This document shows, in pieces, positions 34,049 through 40,806 of a DNA stretch of 40,806 bases (position 1 is its first letter; the number at the start of each line of letters is the position of its first letter). Origin of the DNA: Bacteroidia bacterium. GTDB lineage: Bacteria > Bacteroidota > Bacteroidia > B-17B0 > Aurantibacillaceae. A program made the translations under genes and the position numbers. The notes beneath the pieces are model-generated. The model saw only the letters and a list, made by a program, of their open reading frames with translations, ran no database searches and was not told the DNA's origin. The stretch spans positions 1-40,806 of the forward strand of contig JANWKZ010000132.1 of the NCBI GenBank assembly GCA_025451115.1, given 5' to 3'.

Positions 34049-34594
34049 TTAATTTTTTTTGGCCTTTCCGATAGCGGATATTCCCAGGCTTTCGGAGTAA
34101 AGAATGAAGGTTTCCGGTTTTTCATCGAGATAGAGCACAGGAACCTGTTCCCCGGGCTTCAGATCTATCTCTTGTTTATTACCAATAAAGGGCACCATGC
34201 CGTCAAATCCCTGTCCAAGCCGGTCGTTATAGATCACATGGATGAAAATGTAGCCGGCTGATTGCGTGATGCTATGGGCACCTGTGTTTCCGTGGATCTC
34301 AGATTTCTCTACAATACCCATGGTCACATTTCCATTGCGACAAAGATTCACCGCTTTCATGCCATTCAACATCATGGCCACACCCATTAGTTCGAATAAA
34401 GCTGCAATGCCGGCTCCCCAAAGTATTCCTGAAACGAGGTCGTCCCATTTCCACCAGCTGATCATCCCAACAAGCGGGATGATCAGAAGTGAGCCAATAA
34501 GTATGCCTTTTACTTTTTTACGGTTCTTGCTGAACAGCGGATCGGAATAATTAATATCCCTGGGCGTGTTCTTTAATAATTCGGCTGGTATCAT
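34049..34594 (-). CDS. membrane protein with DUF3592-like domain
   Basis: 181 residues with two transmembrane helices (about 31-50, GILIGSLLIIPLVGMISWW, and 56-76, SGILWGAGIAALFELMGVAMM). A soluble beta-rich domain follows (about 85-181; VTMGIVEKSEI, IFIHVIYNDRLGQGFDG, LKPGEQVPVLYLDEKPE). The soluble part resembles the DUF3592 pattern in which G-x-V strands precede a 'pGxxVpVlYdp' turn. Function is unknown. It is the last of four same-strand genes and its stop lies against the hisL promoter, with no terminator visible between them. Confidence 0.75.
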   Translation of the reverse strand: MIPAELLKNTPRDINYSDPLFSKNRKKVKGILIGSLLIIPLVGMISWWKWDDLVSGILWGAGIAALFELMGVAMMLNGMKAVNLCRNGNVTMGIVEKSEIHGNTGAHSITQSAGYIFIHVIYNDRLGQGFDGMVPFIGNKQEIDLKPGEQVPVLYLDEKPETFILYSESLGISAIGKAKKN

Positions 34595-34619
34595 GGCTTC
34601 GTTTTTTTAAGGGTTAATA

Positions 34620-35183
34620 CTATTTGCGTTTCAGGCTTTTTGTGATCTCGATCATGCTACGGATCGTAGCTTCTGAGTGTGCCACACCCGAAATATCTTC
34701 AAAAGAGTAGTATGTACTTTTATCTTTAGGATCTTCATAAGTGGCGAAGAAGTGATAACAAGTTACATCTTCAAGATTTACAGTCGACCACATGAACAGG
34801 CGGGGCTCATTAATGATATGCTTGCAAGACGAAGGGTCGTTGTTGTACTTCATTGTTTCCATTACAGGAGCCATGCTTGAGTCTATAGGCAGATCGGCAT
34901 CGGCCATATTTGAGTATATCCTCATTTTGAAGTTATCGCCTGCCAGTATATCCATAGCACCGGTGTACTCTGATTTTGCAAAGGTCAGCTTTTTAGCAAT
35001 TGAATCAGGGACGCTAAGGGTAAGCTGCAAGCCATCTACGCCTTTATTTTCAAGGTCTACTGTTACCGGAGGTCCGCTTGGGACTGTCGCTGCGTCCGTT
35101 TTTGTTTCGTCCGTTTTAGCGCTGTTGCACGCGGTGAAGGCGATCATGGCCAACATACCCGCGAAGAGAATTGATTTTTTCAT
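34620..35183 (-). CDS. putative lipoprotein of unknown function
   Basis: 187 residues with a lipoprotein signal (MKKSILFAGMLAMIAFTAC; lipobox FTAC, Cys19). A short Thr/Asp/Lys-rich linker (NSAKTDETKTDAATVPSG) and a globular domain follow (TVDLENKGVDGLQLTLSVPDSIAKKL...). No family recognised. It lies in the middle of the run of envelope genes, 25 nt before the DUF3592-like gene and 35 nt after the next upstream gene. Confidence 0.75.
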   Translation of the reverse strand: MKKSILFAGMLAMIAFTACNSAKTDETKTDAATVPSGPPVTVDLENKGVDGLQLTLSVPDSIAKKLTFAKSEYTGAMDILAGDNFKMRIYSNMADADLPIDSSMAPVMETMKYNNDPSSCKHIINEPRLFMWSTVNLEDVTCYHFFATYEDPKDKSTYYSFEDISGVAHSEATIRSMIEITKSLKRK

Positions 35184-35218
35184 AACTGTTTGTTTTTATT
35201 TTTTTTGATTGGTTTTAC

Positions 35219-35683
35219 TTATTGGATCATGATGAGCTTGTAATTGCCTTCTATTTTCGATACGATAACAAGCCAGGCTTCTTTGTCGCCGTTCTTTATC
35301 TTGTAAACCGCTCCTTTACCTAAGCCGCTGTGATAACCGGCTTCGCTGGAACATGCGATCGACTCGCCGCTTCCTAGCAGGATGCCTCCGTTCTTCTCAA
35401 CCAGGCCTGCGTAGTGTTTAAGTATGCCGTCGGCCGTCAAAAAAGTTTTATTGTCGAAATTCAGGTAGTCGATGTCGGTAAGTTTGCCACTTACTTTGGT
35501 CTTGCCTTCGTCGTTGTAATCGATCACGATATCAAAGTCGCCACTTTGTTCTGTAAGCTCATTGATCTCGTAATTTTTAGAGACTCTTTTGTAATCAGCT
35601 GGATCCTTATGCCCTTCCTGGGCAGATAAAAAATTTGTGCTGATGATAAGCAATGCTGTGAAGATGTAACTGAGCGTTTTCAT
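35219..35683 (-). CDS. secreted protein of unknown function
   Basis: 154 residues: signal peptide MKTLSYIFTALLIISTNFLSAQ and a mature domain of about 130 residues (VSKNYEINELTEQSGDFDIVIDYNDEGKTKVSG...KGAVYKIKNGDKEAWLVIVSKIEG). No T9SS tail, lipobox or membrane segment, so probably periplasmic. No family recognised. It lies 38 nt downstream of the glycine-rich gene and is probably part of the same transcript. Confidence 0.72.
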   Translation of the reverse strand: MKTLSYIFTALLIISTNFLSAQEGHKDPADYKRVSKNYEINELTEQSGDFDIVIDYNDEGKTKVSGKLTDIDYLNFDNKTFLTADGILKHYAGLVEKNGGILLGSGESIACSSEAGYHSGLGKGAVYKIKNGDKEAWLVIVSKIEGNYKLIMIQ

Positions 35684-35721
35684 ATTATTTATTTTTTATG
35701 GTTATTATTTGTTCTTTATTT

Positions 35722-36942
35722 TTAAAATTCAATGTTCACGCTTTGTGTCTCGATCACGGGCGCCGGACCATTGCTTCCTCCTCTGCCGGAACGTGAACCA
35801 TCTTTGCCATAATTGCCCTGGTCGCCGCTTTTGGTGTTACCACTTCCTCCGGAACCCACCGCTCCGCCGCTTCCATACGATCCGCCGCTTCCGCCAACAT
35901 TTGTAAGGATGATCGCCGATTCATATTTCTTTGCAGAGGGGTCCATATATACTTTTATTTTTCCGCCATTGCCACCATTGGAACCATTTCCTCCTTTACC
36001 ACCGTTACCGCCACGTCCTCCGTATGCTCCACCTCCGCCTTTGCCCCCTCGTCCACCGCGTCCGCCATCTCCTCCGCAACCGCCATTGGCCGATACGGTG
36101 ATCTTAGCTTTTGTTGGATCAACAATATAAAACCCTTGCTTATCCGTATTCAGACTTTTTACTTTTACATACAGCATTTCCTTATTCAGATTAGCATCCA
36201 TCGCGGCCTTCACAAAAACTTCTACTTCCTGTCCGTCGCCGCCCTCTTCTCCGTCATCGGCATCGCCACCATCGTTTCCTCTTTCCCCGTCGCCAACCGA
36301 TTTCATGCCATCGCCATCGTAACCTGATTTTCCGTTGCGACCACAAAAGCCCTGAAAATTCGCGAGCAGATCGGCATCAAATAGTAAGGGTATTTGCAGG
36401 CTTTGACTTACCGACGGGTCGGATTTAACAGAGGCTTTCAGGGTCACTTTGTTATTGGGGATCGCTTTCATGTCGCGGCTTATAGTGAGTACGCCATTCT
36501 CGAAAGTGCCGCCCTCTACCTCAATGAGATAATCACTCCATGATGTTAAACCATTTCCTGCTCCAATGGTTGTTAGTTCTTTTCCGTTGTCGAGGCCGGC
36601 TTTGATGATCATGTTGAAGATTGAACCGAAGGTTTGGCCGTTGTTATCGCCTGCATAGGAAATGGCAAGGCTCTGCACTTTCTTGCCCTCAAGGGTATTC
36701 GCCCTTTCAAGTTTTTTCTTTTTGTTCTTTTGGACTTTAAAGTAGATGATGCCACCTATTATCACTCCGCCAAGTACCGCAGCACTGATAATGCCTTTGG
36801 TTATTTCGGCACTGCTTTCCGAACTGCTTTCCTGTGCTTTTACCTGTTGACTGAACAGGGCCAGGATAAGGATCGGGTAAATTAATTTTTTACAAATGGT
36901 GTTTATTGTAACACCAGAGTATTTGTGAAGCTTTGCTTTCAT
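35722..36942 (-). CDS. exported glycine-rich (collagen-like) protein with membrane anchor
   Basis: 406 residues from the ATG at 36942; the track start 17 codons upstream is less likely. An N-terminal hydrophobic signal (about 18-34, KLIYPILILALFSQQVKA) is followed by a second hydrophobic helix (about 48-68, IISAAVLGGVIIGGIIYF) and a basic KNKKKKLER stretch. A first globular domain (about 80-200) leads to three Gly/Asp-rich blocks: GRNGKSGYDGDG...DGEEGGDG, then GGCGGDGGRGGRGGKGGGG... before 320, and a final GGSGGSYGSGG block. A globular segment (QEVEVFVKAAMDANLN...) lies between the first two. The Gly-x-Gly tracts recall structural or calcium-binding surface proteins. Its upstream region holds a LytTR-like direct repeat and a -7 element. 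Confidence 0.8.
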   Translation of the reverse strand: MKAKLHKYSGVTINTICKKLIYPILILALFSQQVKAQESSSESSAEITKGIISAAVLGGVIIGGIIYFKVQKNKKKKLERANTLEGKKVQSLAISYAGDNNGQTFGSIFNMIIKAGLDNGKELTTIGAGNGLTSWSDYLIEVEGGTFENGVLTISRDMKAIPNNKVTLKASVKSDPSVSQSLQIPLLFDADLLANFQGFCGRNGKSGYDGDGMKSVGDGERGNDGGDADDGEEGGDGQEVEVFVKAAMDANLNKEMLYVKVKSLNTDKQGFYIVDPTKAKITVSANGGCGGDGGRGGRGGKGGGGAYGGRGGNGGKGGNGSNGGNGGKIKVYMDPSAKKYESAIILTNVGGSGGSYGSGGAVGSGGSGNTKSGDQGNYGKDGSRSGRGGSNGPAPVIETQSVNIEF

Positions 36943-36975
36943 GACTCTTTTTTTAGATTGTTTTGATTTCTGAAC

Positions 36976-36983
36976 CAAAAGTA
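36976..36983 (-). promoter_or_regulatory. -7 promoter element of the glycine-rich gene
   Basis: TACTTTTG on the minus strand matches TAnnTTTG and lies 33 nt before the ATG. The -33 position has no TTG (sequence is C-rich), which fits a promoter needing an activator. Confidence 0.55.
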
Positions 36984-37012
36984 GGGTGACCAAAAGGCCG
37001 GGATGGGGGTCA

Positions 37013-37044
37013 ATGAGCGGATAGGCCTTCCGGATGAGCGGATA
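37013..37044 (-). promoter_or_regulatory. candidate LytTR-family operator (11-bp direct repeat, 21-bp period)
   Basis: On the minus strand TATCCGCTCAT occurs twice without mismatch (37034-37044 and 37013-37023), separated by 10 nt. The core TCCGCTCA-N13-TCCGCTCA matches the E. coli BtsR/YehT operator ACC(G/A)CT(C/T)A-N13 repeat at seven of eight positions, with identical spacing. It lies about 45-75 nt upstream of the likely transcription start of the glycine-rich gene and just after the LytTR regulator gene. Confidence 0.7.
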
Positions 37045-37081
37045 AGGCTTTTGAACTAGCGCCGTGCTAAAAGGGAAAGGG

Positions 37082-37834
37082 TTATTTACCCGAAAGGAAC
37101 CTAACTATTTGATCTTTACGAGTTTGTGCAACAGGTACATGTGAGCCGTCTTGCATCTCTATATAGCCGCCATCCGACTTTACGTACTTCTTTACGTGGG
37201 ACATATTGATCAAATGCGAGTTGTGTACGCGTTCAAAGCCACAGGATGTTAGCAGCTCCTCGTATTCTTTCATGGTTTTGGAAACCAGCAGCGGTTTTTC
37301 TTTTATAAAATGAAATAATGTGTAATTGCGTTGCGATTCGCAGCGAATAATATCGTCTATTTTATATACCAGAATACTGTCGGCACTTGCCAGTGCTATC
37401 TTTTGCGGTCTTTCTTTTTGTTTAAGATTATCAAAAAGCACATTCAGTTTATCGTTCACACTTTTTGAATTCATGGTTTCTTCCGCTTTTTTAACTGCCT
37501 GAACCAATTCATCCGCATCAACGGGTTTCATCAGGTAATCAATAGCGCTGAAACGAAATGCTTTTACCGCGAACTCATTATGCGAAGTGGTGAAAATAAT
37601 TTGTGGTTTTTTATCAGAGGCTTGTAACCTTTCCAGAAGATTGAAGCCGCTGCCGTCATCCAGTTCTATATCCAGGAAAACGAGATCGGGCTGCAGGGAA
37701 GTAATAAGCGCAAGTCCATCTGACACTTTCGGACTTTCTCCAACAACTTTAACCTGTGGGCAATGGTTTTTCAGGTCGTCCTTCAATGAGTCGAGCGAAT
37801 GTTTTTCGTTCTCTATGATGATAGCTGATATCAT
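37082..37834 (-). CDS. LytTR-type response regulator
   Basis: 250 residues: receiver domain (1-120; phosphoacceptor Asp in LVFLDIELDDG, Thr/Ser in IIFTTSHNEFAVKAF, Lys in DYLMKPVDA). A linker and a C-terminal LytTR DNA-binding domain follow (about 145-250; ILVYKIDDIIRCESQRNYTLFHF, RVHNSHLINMSHVKKY, LSGK). LytTR domains bind paired direct repeats about two helical turns apart. Its start overlaps the kinase stop by 4 bases, so the two are one unit. The best target in the window is the repeat at 37013-37044, immediately downstream. Confidence 0.95.
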   Translation of the reverse strand: MISAIIIENEKHSLDSLKDDLKNHCPQVKVVGESPKVSDGLALITSLQPDLVFLDIELDDGSGFNLLERLQASDKKPQIIFTTSHNEFAVKAFRFSAIDYLMKPVDADELVQAVKKAEETMNSKSVNDKLNVLFDNLKQKERPQKIALASADSILVYKIDDIIRCESQRNYTLFHFIKEKPLLVSKTMKEYEELLTSCGFERVHNSHLINMSHVKKYVKSDGGYIEMQDGSHVPVAQTRKDQIVRFLSGK

Positions 37835-39792
37835 ATACTCTCCTTTACAGGTAACGTGAATTTGATCCTTGTTCCGCTTGCTTTTTCATTTTCATAAAGG
37901 TCCTCCAACTGTATCTTTGTTTCTTCCGAGTTCAAGATGGTCAATCTCTCTTGTGTTACTGCGAGGGCAAGCGAGCGGTGCGTTGATCCTTCCATTGCTT
38001 TTATTTCACTCGCTTTTTTGCGTCCAACCCCGTTGTCTTCTATTATACAAACAAGACCTCCATTTTTCTTAGTGAAAGATAGTAAAATTTTTCCTTTGCC
38101 TTCTTTAGGCATGATGCCATGCAATACAGCGTTCTCCAGGTGTGGTTGAATGAGCATGGGCGGGATGAGCAGGTTCTCGGGATCGATCTGCCCATCCAGC
38201 TGCAATTCAAAATCAAATTTATTACCCGAGCGTAACTGCTCCAGGTCCATATAATACTGCAAAGATTCGATCTCTTTCTGTATAGGTACAAATTCTTCCC
38301 GTGAATTCTCCAGGATCAGGCGCATAAGTTTAGAGAACTTGGTAAGGAATTTTTTTGCTTCAGCGGCTTCGTTCTTTCCAATGAAGTTATTGATGGAACT
38401 GAGTGAATTAAAGATAAAATGCGGGTTCATCTGCAGGCGCAAGGCCTGTTGCTCCAGTTCTATCACCTGCTTCTCCATTTTTATACGCTCATGGGCCCGC
38501 CTGTTGCGGATAAAGAAAAGTACTCCAATAAAGATAAGTAACAATAGTACGGACCCGATGATCAACGAATTTCTCATAACCGCGAACTCTGCTTCCTTTC
38601 GGGCAGCTTCTGTCTTTTGCAATTCACTTTCCTTATTCAGTAATTTTATCTGGTTCTCTTTTTTCTCAGTCTCGTAACGCGTTGTCATTTCGGTTACCTG
38701 ACGGGCAATATCTTCGTTAAGCATGGAGTCCTTGTTTTCAGAGTATTTTTTGAAATACTTCAGCGCCTCCGTGCTTTTCCCCAGCTTCTCATAGGCTGTT
38801 GCCATACCCAACAAGGCGTTTTGCATACGTTCATTCATTTCACCGGGGCGGGCTTTTTGGTAAGCCTTTTCGAAGTATGACAGTGCCTGTTGATAATTGT
38901 GTTGGTCGAGATTGATCTCCCCGAGCGCGACATAGGCCAGGGCGGCATCCATTTCATCGCCGATCTCATCGGCTACCTGTAGCGATTGCTTAAAATATCC
39001 CGAGGCTTTCTCTGCTTCCTTTCGTTCAAGATAGATGGTTCCGAGATTATTAAGTACAACAGAAAGTCCTTCGTGATTCCCGGTTTCGTTGGCAAACGAC
39101 AGCGCTTTTAAAAGTAAAGGAAGTGCTTCTTCGCTTTTCCCGGTTTGCATCAACGCGTAGGCAACATTGCTGAGCGGGATGATCATTCCTCCGCGATCAC
39201 CAATTTCTTCAGAAAGCTTTAAATGATATCTGAAACTCTCCAACGCTTTAGGATAATTCTTCATTGTAAAATAAAGCTCGCCCAGGTTCCCGTGAGCGGC
39301 TGCTATACTTTTTTTTGAGCCGGAAGCTTCTGCCATTTTTACCGCGGCCAAGCGATATTTAACAGCCGAATCCAGCTCACCTTTCATCCCATAACAATTG
39401 GCGATACCCCCATACATGATAGACATGCCGGCCTTATTGTTCATACCTTGCAATAATTTCAGGTTCAATTCATATTCTTTTAGCGCTTCCGTAAACTGAG
39501 ATCTCCGCTGAAAAAAATTACCAAGGAGATTGTGACAGGAGATGGCAAGCTTTTTATGCCCGCATTTTTCAGCCGCAACCAAACCCTGCTTACATATTCC
39601 TATGGCTGAATCAAGGTTCGCAGAACCCATTTGGTTACTGAGAGAGAGGTAAAGTTTCGCGCGCATGGAGTCACTGGTCGCGCCACTTAAAAGATTGCGC
39701 ATTGAGTCGATCCGTGATCGCAAAATGGAAGAATTGTTTTGCGCGAAGAGCAATACTGGGATAAGGAAAAGTATCGCGAGGATCTTTTTCAT
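37831..39792 (-). CDS. TPR-containing LytS/YehU-type sensor histidine kinase
   Basis: 653 residues: signal peptide MKKILAILFLIPVLLFAQ, about eight TPR units (30-370) in the periplasm, coiled coil, transmembrane helix (about 408-427, LIIGSVLLLLIFIGVLFFI), then the His_kinase (LytS family) core. The phosphoacceptor His is in RLQMNPHFIFNSL (about 450). The ATPase part has PPMLIQPHLENAVLHG (N box) and IEDNGVGR (G box). It phosphorylates the LytTR regulator encoded directly downstream. The TPR-TM-coiled-coil layout matches the SpoIIE proteins here, with the phosphatase replaced by a kinase. Confidence 0.95.
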   Translation of the reverse strand: MKKILAILFLIPVLLFAQNNSSILRSRIDSMRNLLSGATSDSMRAKLYLSLSNQMGSANLDSAIGICKQGLVAAEKCGHKKLAISCHNLLGNFFQRRSQFTEALKEYELNLKLLQGMNNKAGMSIMYGGIANCYGMKGELDSAVKYRLAAVKMAEASGSKKSIAAAHGNLGELYFTMKNYPKALESFRYHLKLSEEIGDRGGMIIPLSNVAYALMQTGKSEEALPLLLKALSFANETGNHEGLSVVLNNLGTIYLERKEAEKASGYFKQSLQVADEIGDEMDAALAYVALGEINLDQHNYQQALSYFEKAYQKARPGEMNERMQNALLGMATAYEKLGKSTEALKYFKKYSENKDSMLNEDIARQVTEMTTRYETEKKENQIKLLNKESELQKTEAARKEAEFAVMRNSLIIGSVLLLLIFIGVLFFIRNRRAHERIKMEKQVIELEQQALRLQMNPHFIFNSLSSINNFIGKNEAAEAKKFLTKFSKLMRLILENSREEFVPIQKEIESLQYYMDLEQLRSGNKFDFELQLDGQIDPENLLIPPMLIQPHLENAVLHGIMPKEGKGKILLSFTKKNGGLVCIIEDNGVGRKKASEIKAMEGSTHRSLALAVTQERLTILNSEETKIQLEDLYENEKASGTRIKFTLPVKESI

Positions 39793-39825
39793 AAGTTAAA
39801 CTTACACAATTTTTAGATAGAGGAA

Positions 39826-40806
39826 CTAATCCTCCAAATAAACCCTTCCCTCACGCCAATAGCTAACGGCTAGGGTCCAGGGGTCTTTAAAGTTGATGCT
39901 TCGTTGAAGTTTATAGCAATTCTCAGAGAAAGGATTCCTGATCTTTTCGAAGCGGAAGGTGAGGGGAGGAGCGCCGTTTTGTATGTAGTATTCCCAGGTT
40001 TCCATGCCGCTGGTTTTGTAGGTCTTATGAGGGGTGCCGAAAATAATATAGATCATGCCCATATCGGTCTTCCAGCCTTCTATGTGCGAGGTAAAGAAAG
40101 TATTGGCATCCTGCACACGGTTATAATAACGTTTAATGAGCTCTTTGGCGCGGTCGTTATTGCCCGAAATGCTTAACCAGAAAGCTTCTATGGCAGCTTG
40201 TTTATCAGCCGCATCGATCAATTTCTGGTGCTCTTCCTTGTTCATGATAAAACGAGAAGCGGCGATCATTTGAGCGTGCGAAGCCACCTTCGGAAAATTA
40301 GACTCCACGCCCAAAACCATACAGCCGCCTGTATTTACCGAATCGAGCCGCATATAGTAAATGCCCTGGCGACCCACTTTTAAATTAAAAGAATGCTCGT
40401 TCGTTGAAAGGATCGTAAAGGTTGAATCGGCAATAGATGGATACAATTGCGGGTCTTTCTGACTGAAAGGAGGCGGAGGTAAGGAGTAATCAACCGCGAA
40501 ATAATCCACCCGCGTTTTTACAAAGCCCATCCGCTTATTGGTAATAGTAACTACGCTTCCTTTATTTATTTTATTAGTGTATTGAACCTCTTTATTGGAT
40601 GATTCGATCAGAAAATTCTGCTGCGAGAACGAATTCCTTTTATCCGATTCGATATAATGCGTATGCTTTCTTTTTCCAAAAACATCTTCTATGGTTATCT
40701 CAAAATAAGATTCCATCCCGCTTTTCACGGGAATGGCCAGGTAGCCACTCAGCATTTTACCTGCCGGAGCGCCATCGTTCTTATCTTCTATATAAACAGT
40801 GGCCGA
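39826..40806 (-). CDS. GWxTD domain-containing protein, 5' end beyond the window
   Basis: The frame stays open to base 40806 (SATVYIEDKNDGAPAGK precedes the track Met at 40755), so the start is outside. About 326 residues are visible: an N-terminal beta region (SGYLAIPVKSGMESYFEITIEDVFGK), then a C-terminal GWxTD domain (about the last 120 residues) with EAFWLSISGNNDRAKELIKRYYNRV and GWKTDMGMIYIIFGTPHKTYK. GWxTD proteins are frequent in Bacteroidota and related phyla, usually exported; their role is not well known. The stop lies 33 nt before the kinase gene, so the genes may be co-transcribed. Confidence 0.88.
   Translation of the reverse strand, partial: SATVYIEDKNDGAPAGKMLSGYLAIPVKSGMESYFEITIEDVFGKRKHTHYIESDKRNSFSQQNFLIESSNKEVQYTNKINKGSVVTITNKRMGFVKTRVDYFAVDYSLPPPPFSQKDPQLYPSIADSTFTILSTNEHSFNLKVGRQGIYYMRLDSVNTGGCMVLGVESNFPKVASHAQMIAASRFIMNKEEHQKLIDAADKQAAIEAFWLSISGNNDRAKELIKRYYNRVQDANTFFTSHIEGWKTDMGMIYIIFGTPHKTYKTSGMETWEYYIQNGAPPLTFRFEKIRNPFSENCYKLQRSINFKDPWTLAVSYWREGRVYLED

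Noticed and set aside
35813-36130. Proline-rich ORF on the plus strand
   Set aside because: It is the complement of the Gly-rich codons of the 35722 gene; such tracts always give Pro-rich shadows.
1-40806. CRISPR arrays, tRNA or rRNA genes, insertion sequences, prophage
   Set aside because: No spaced identical repeats, cloverleaf-like stretches, rRNA sequence or transposase/integrase motifs were seen by reading; a tRNAscan or Rfam run was not possible.

Overview
The window comes from a member of the Bacteroidota, probably an environmental or uncultured Bacteroidia/Flavobacteriia-type organism. Three secreted proteins end in type IX secretion (Por/T9SS) sorting domains, and one of them carries SprB repeats. 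There is a GWxTD protein, a PD40/OmpA protein resembling PorE, and several TPR or PAS proteins joined to SpoIIE phosphatases. Promoters fit the Bacteroidota TTG-N20-TAnnTTTG consensus and Shine-Dalgarno sequences are mostly absent. Gene density is high, no gene-free stretch exceeds 300 bases, and I saw no rRNA, tRNA, CRISPR array or insertion sequence.

Layout: 1-930 holds the end of a cytochrome c oxidase subunit I gene, a strong terminator, a palindromic repeat and a small membrane-anchored protein. 999-8516 holds a T9SS/SprB adhesin-like protein, a TPR signalling protein lacking its phosphatase domain, a possible caspase-fold protein, a triple-PAS SpoIIE phosphatase and a thioesterase. 8675-14126 holds a T9SS-exported anchor-J-like protein, an LD-carboxypeptidase, a second phosphatase-less TPR protein and a T9SS beta-helix protein. 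14228-20850 is housekeeping: comM, lipB with three small neighbours, a DnaQ-like exonuclease, gpsA, an M15-like peptidase, an M48 lipoprotein and clpS. 20963-24842 holds a PorE-like OmpA/PD40 protein, a TPR protein and a secreted protein made of three 56-residue repeats.

24873-34047 is a complete histidine operon on the minus strand: promoter, hisL leader peptide, attenuator, then hisG-D-C-B-H-A-F with overlapping or touching genes. A TPR-SpoIIE phosphatase gene is lodged between hisF and hisIE. The hisL/attenuator region was not in the ORF track and is the best supported regulatory system here: an 18-codon peptide with four His codons, three alternating RNA pairings, and a terminator ending in a U-run, all ahead of hisG. 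hisC carries an in-frame palindromic insert.

34049-40806 (minus strand) holds four envelope/secreted proteins led by a glycine-rich membrane-anchored protein, then a TPR-LytS-type histidine kinase with its LytTR response regulator, then a truncated GWxTD gene. Upstream of the glycine-rich gene is an exact 11-bp direct repeat with 21-bp periodicity. It closely resembles known LytTR operators and links the two-component system to its likely target.
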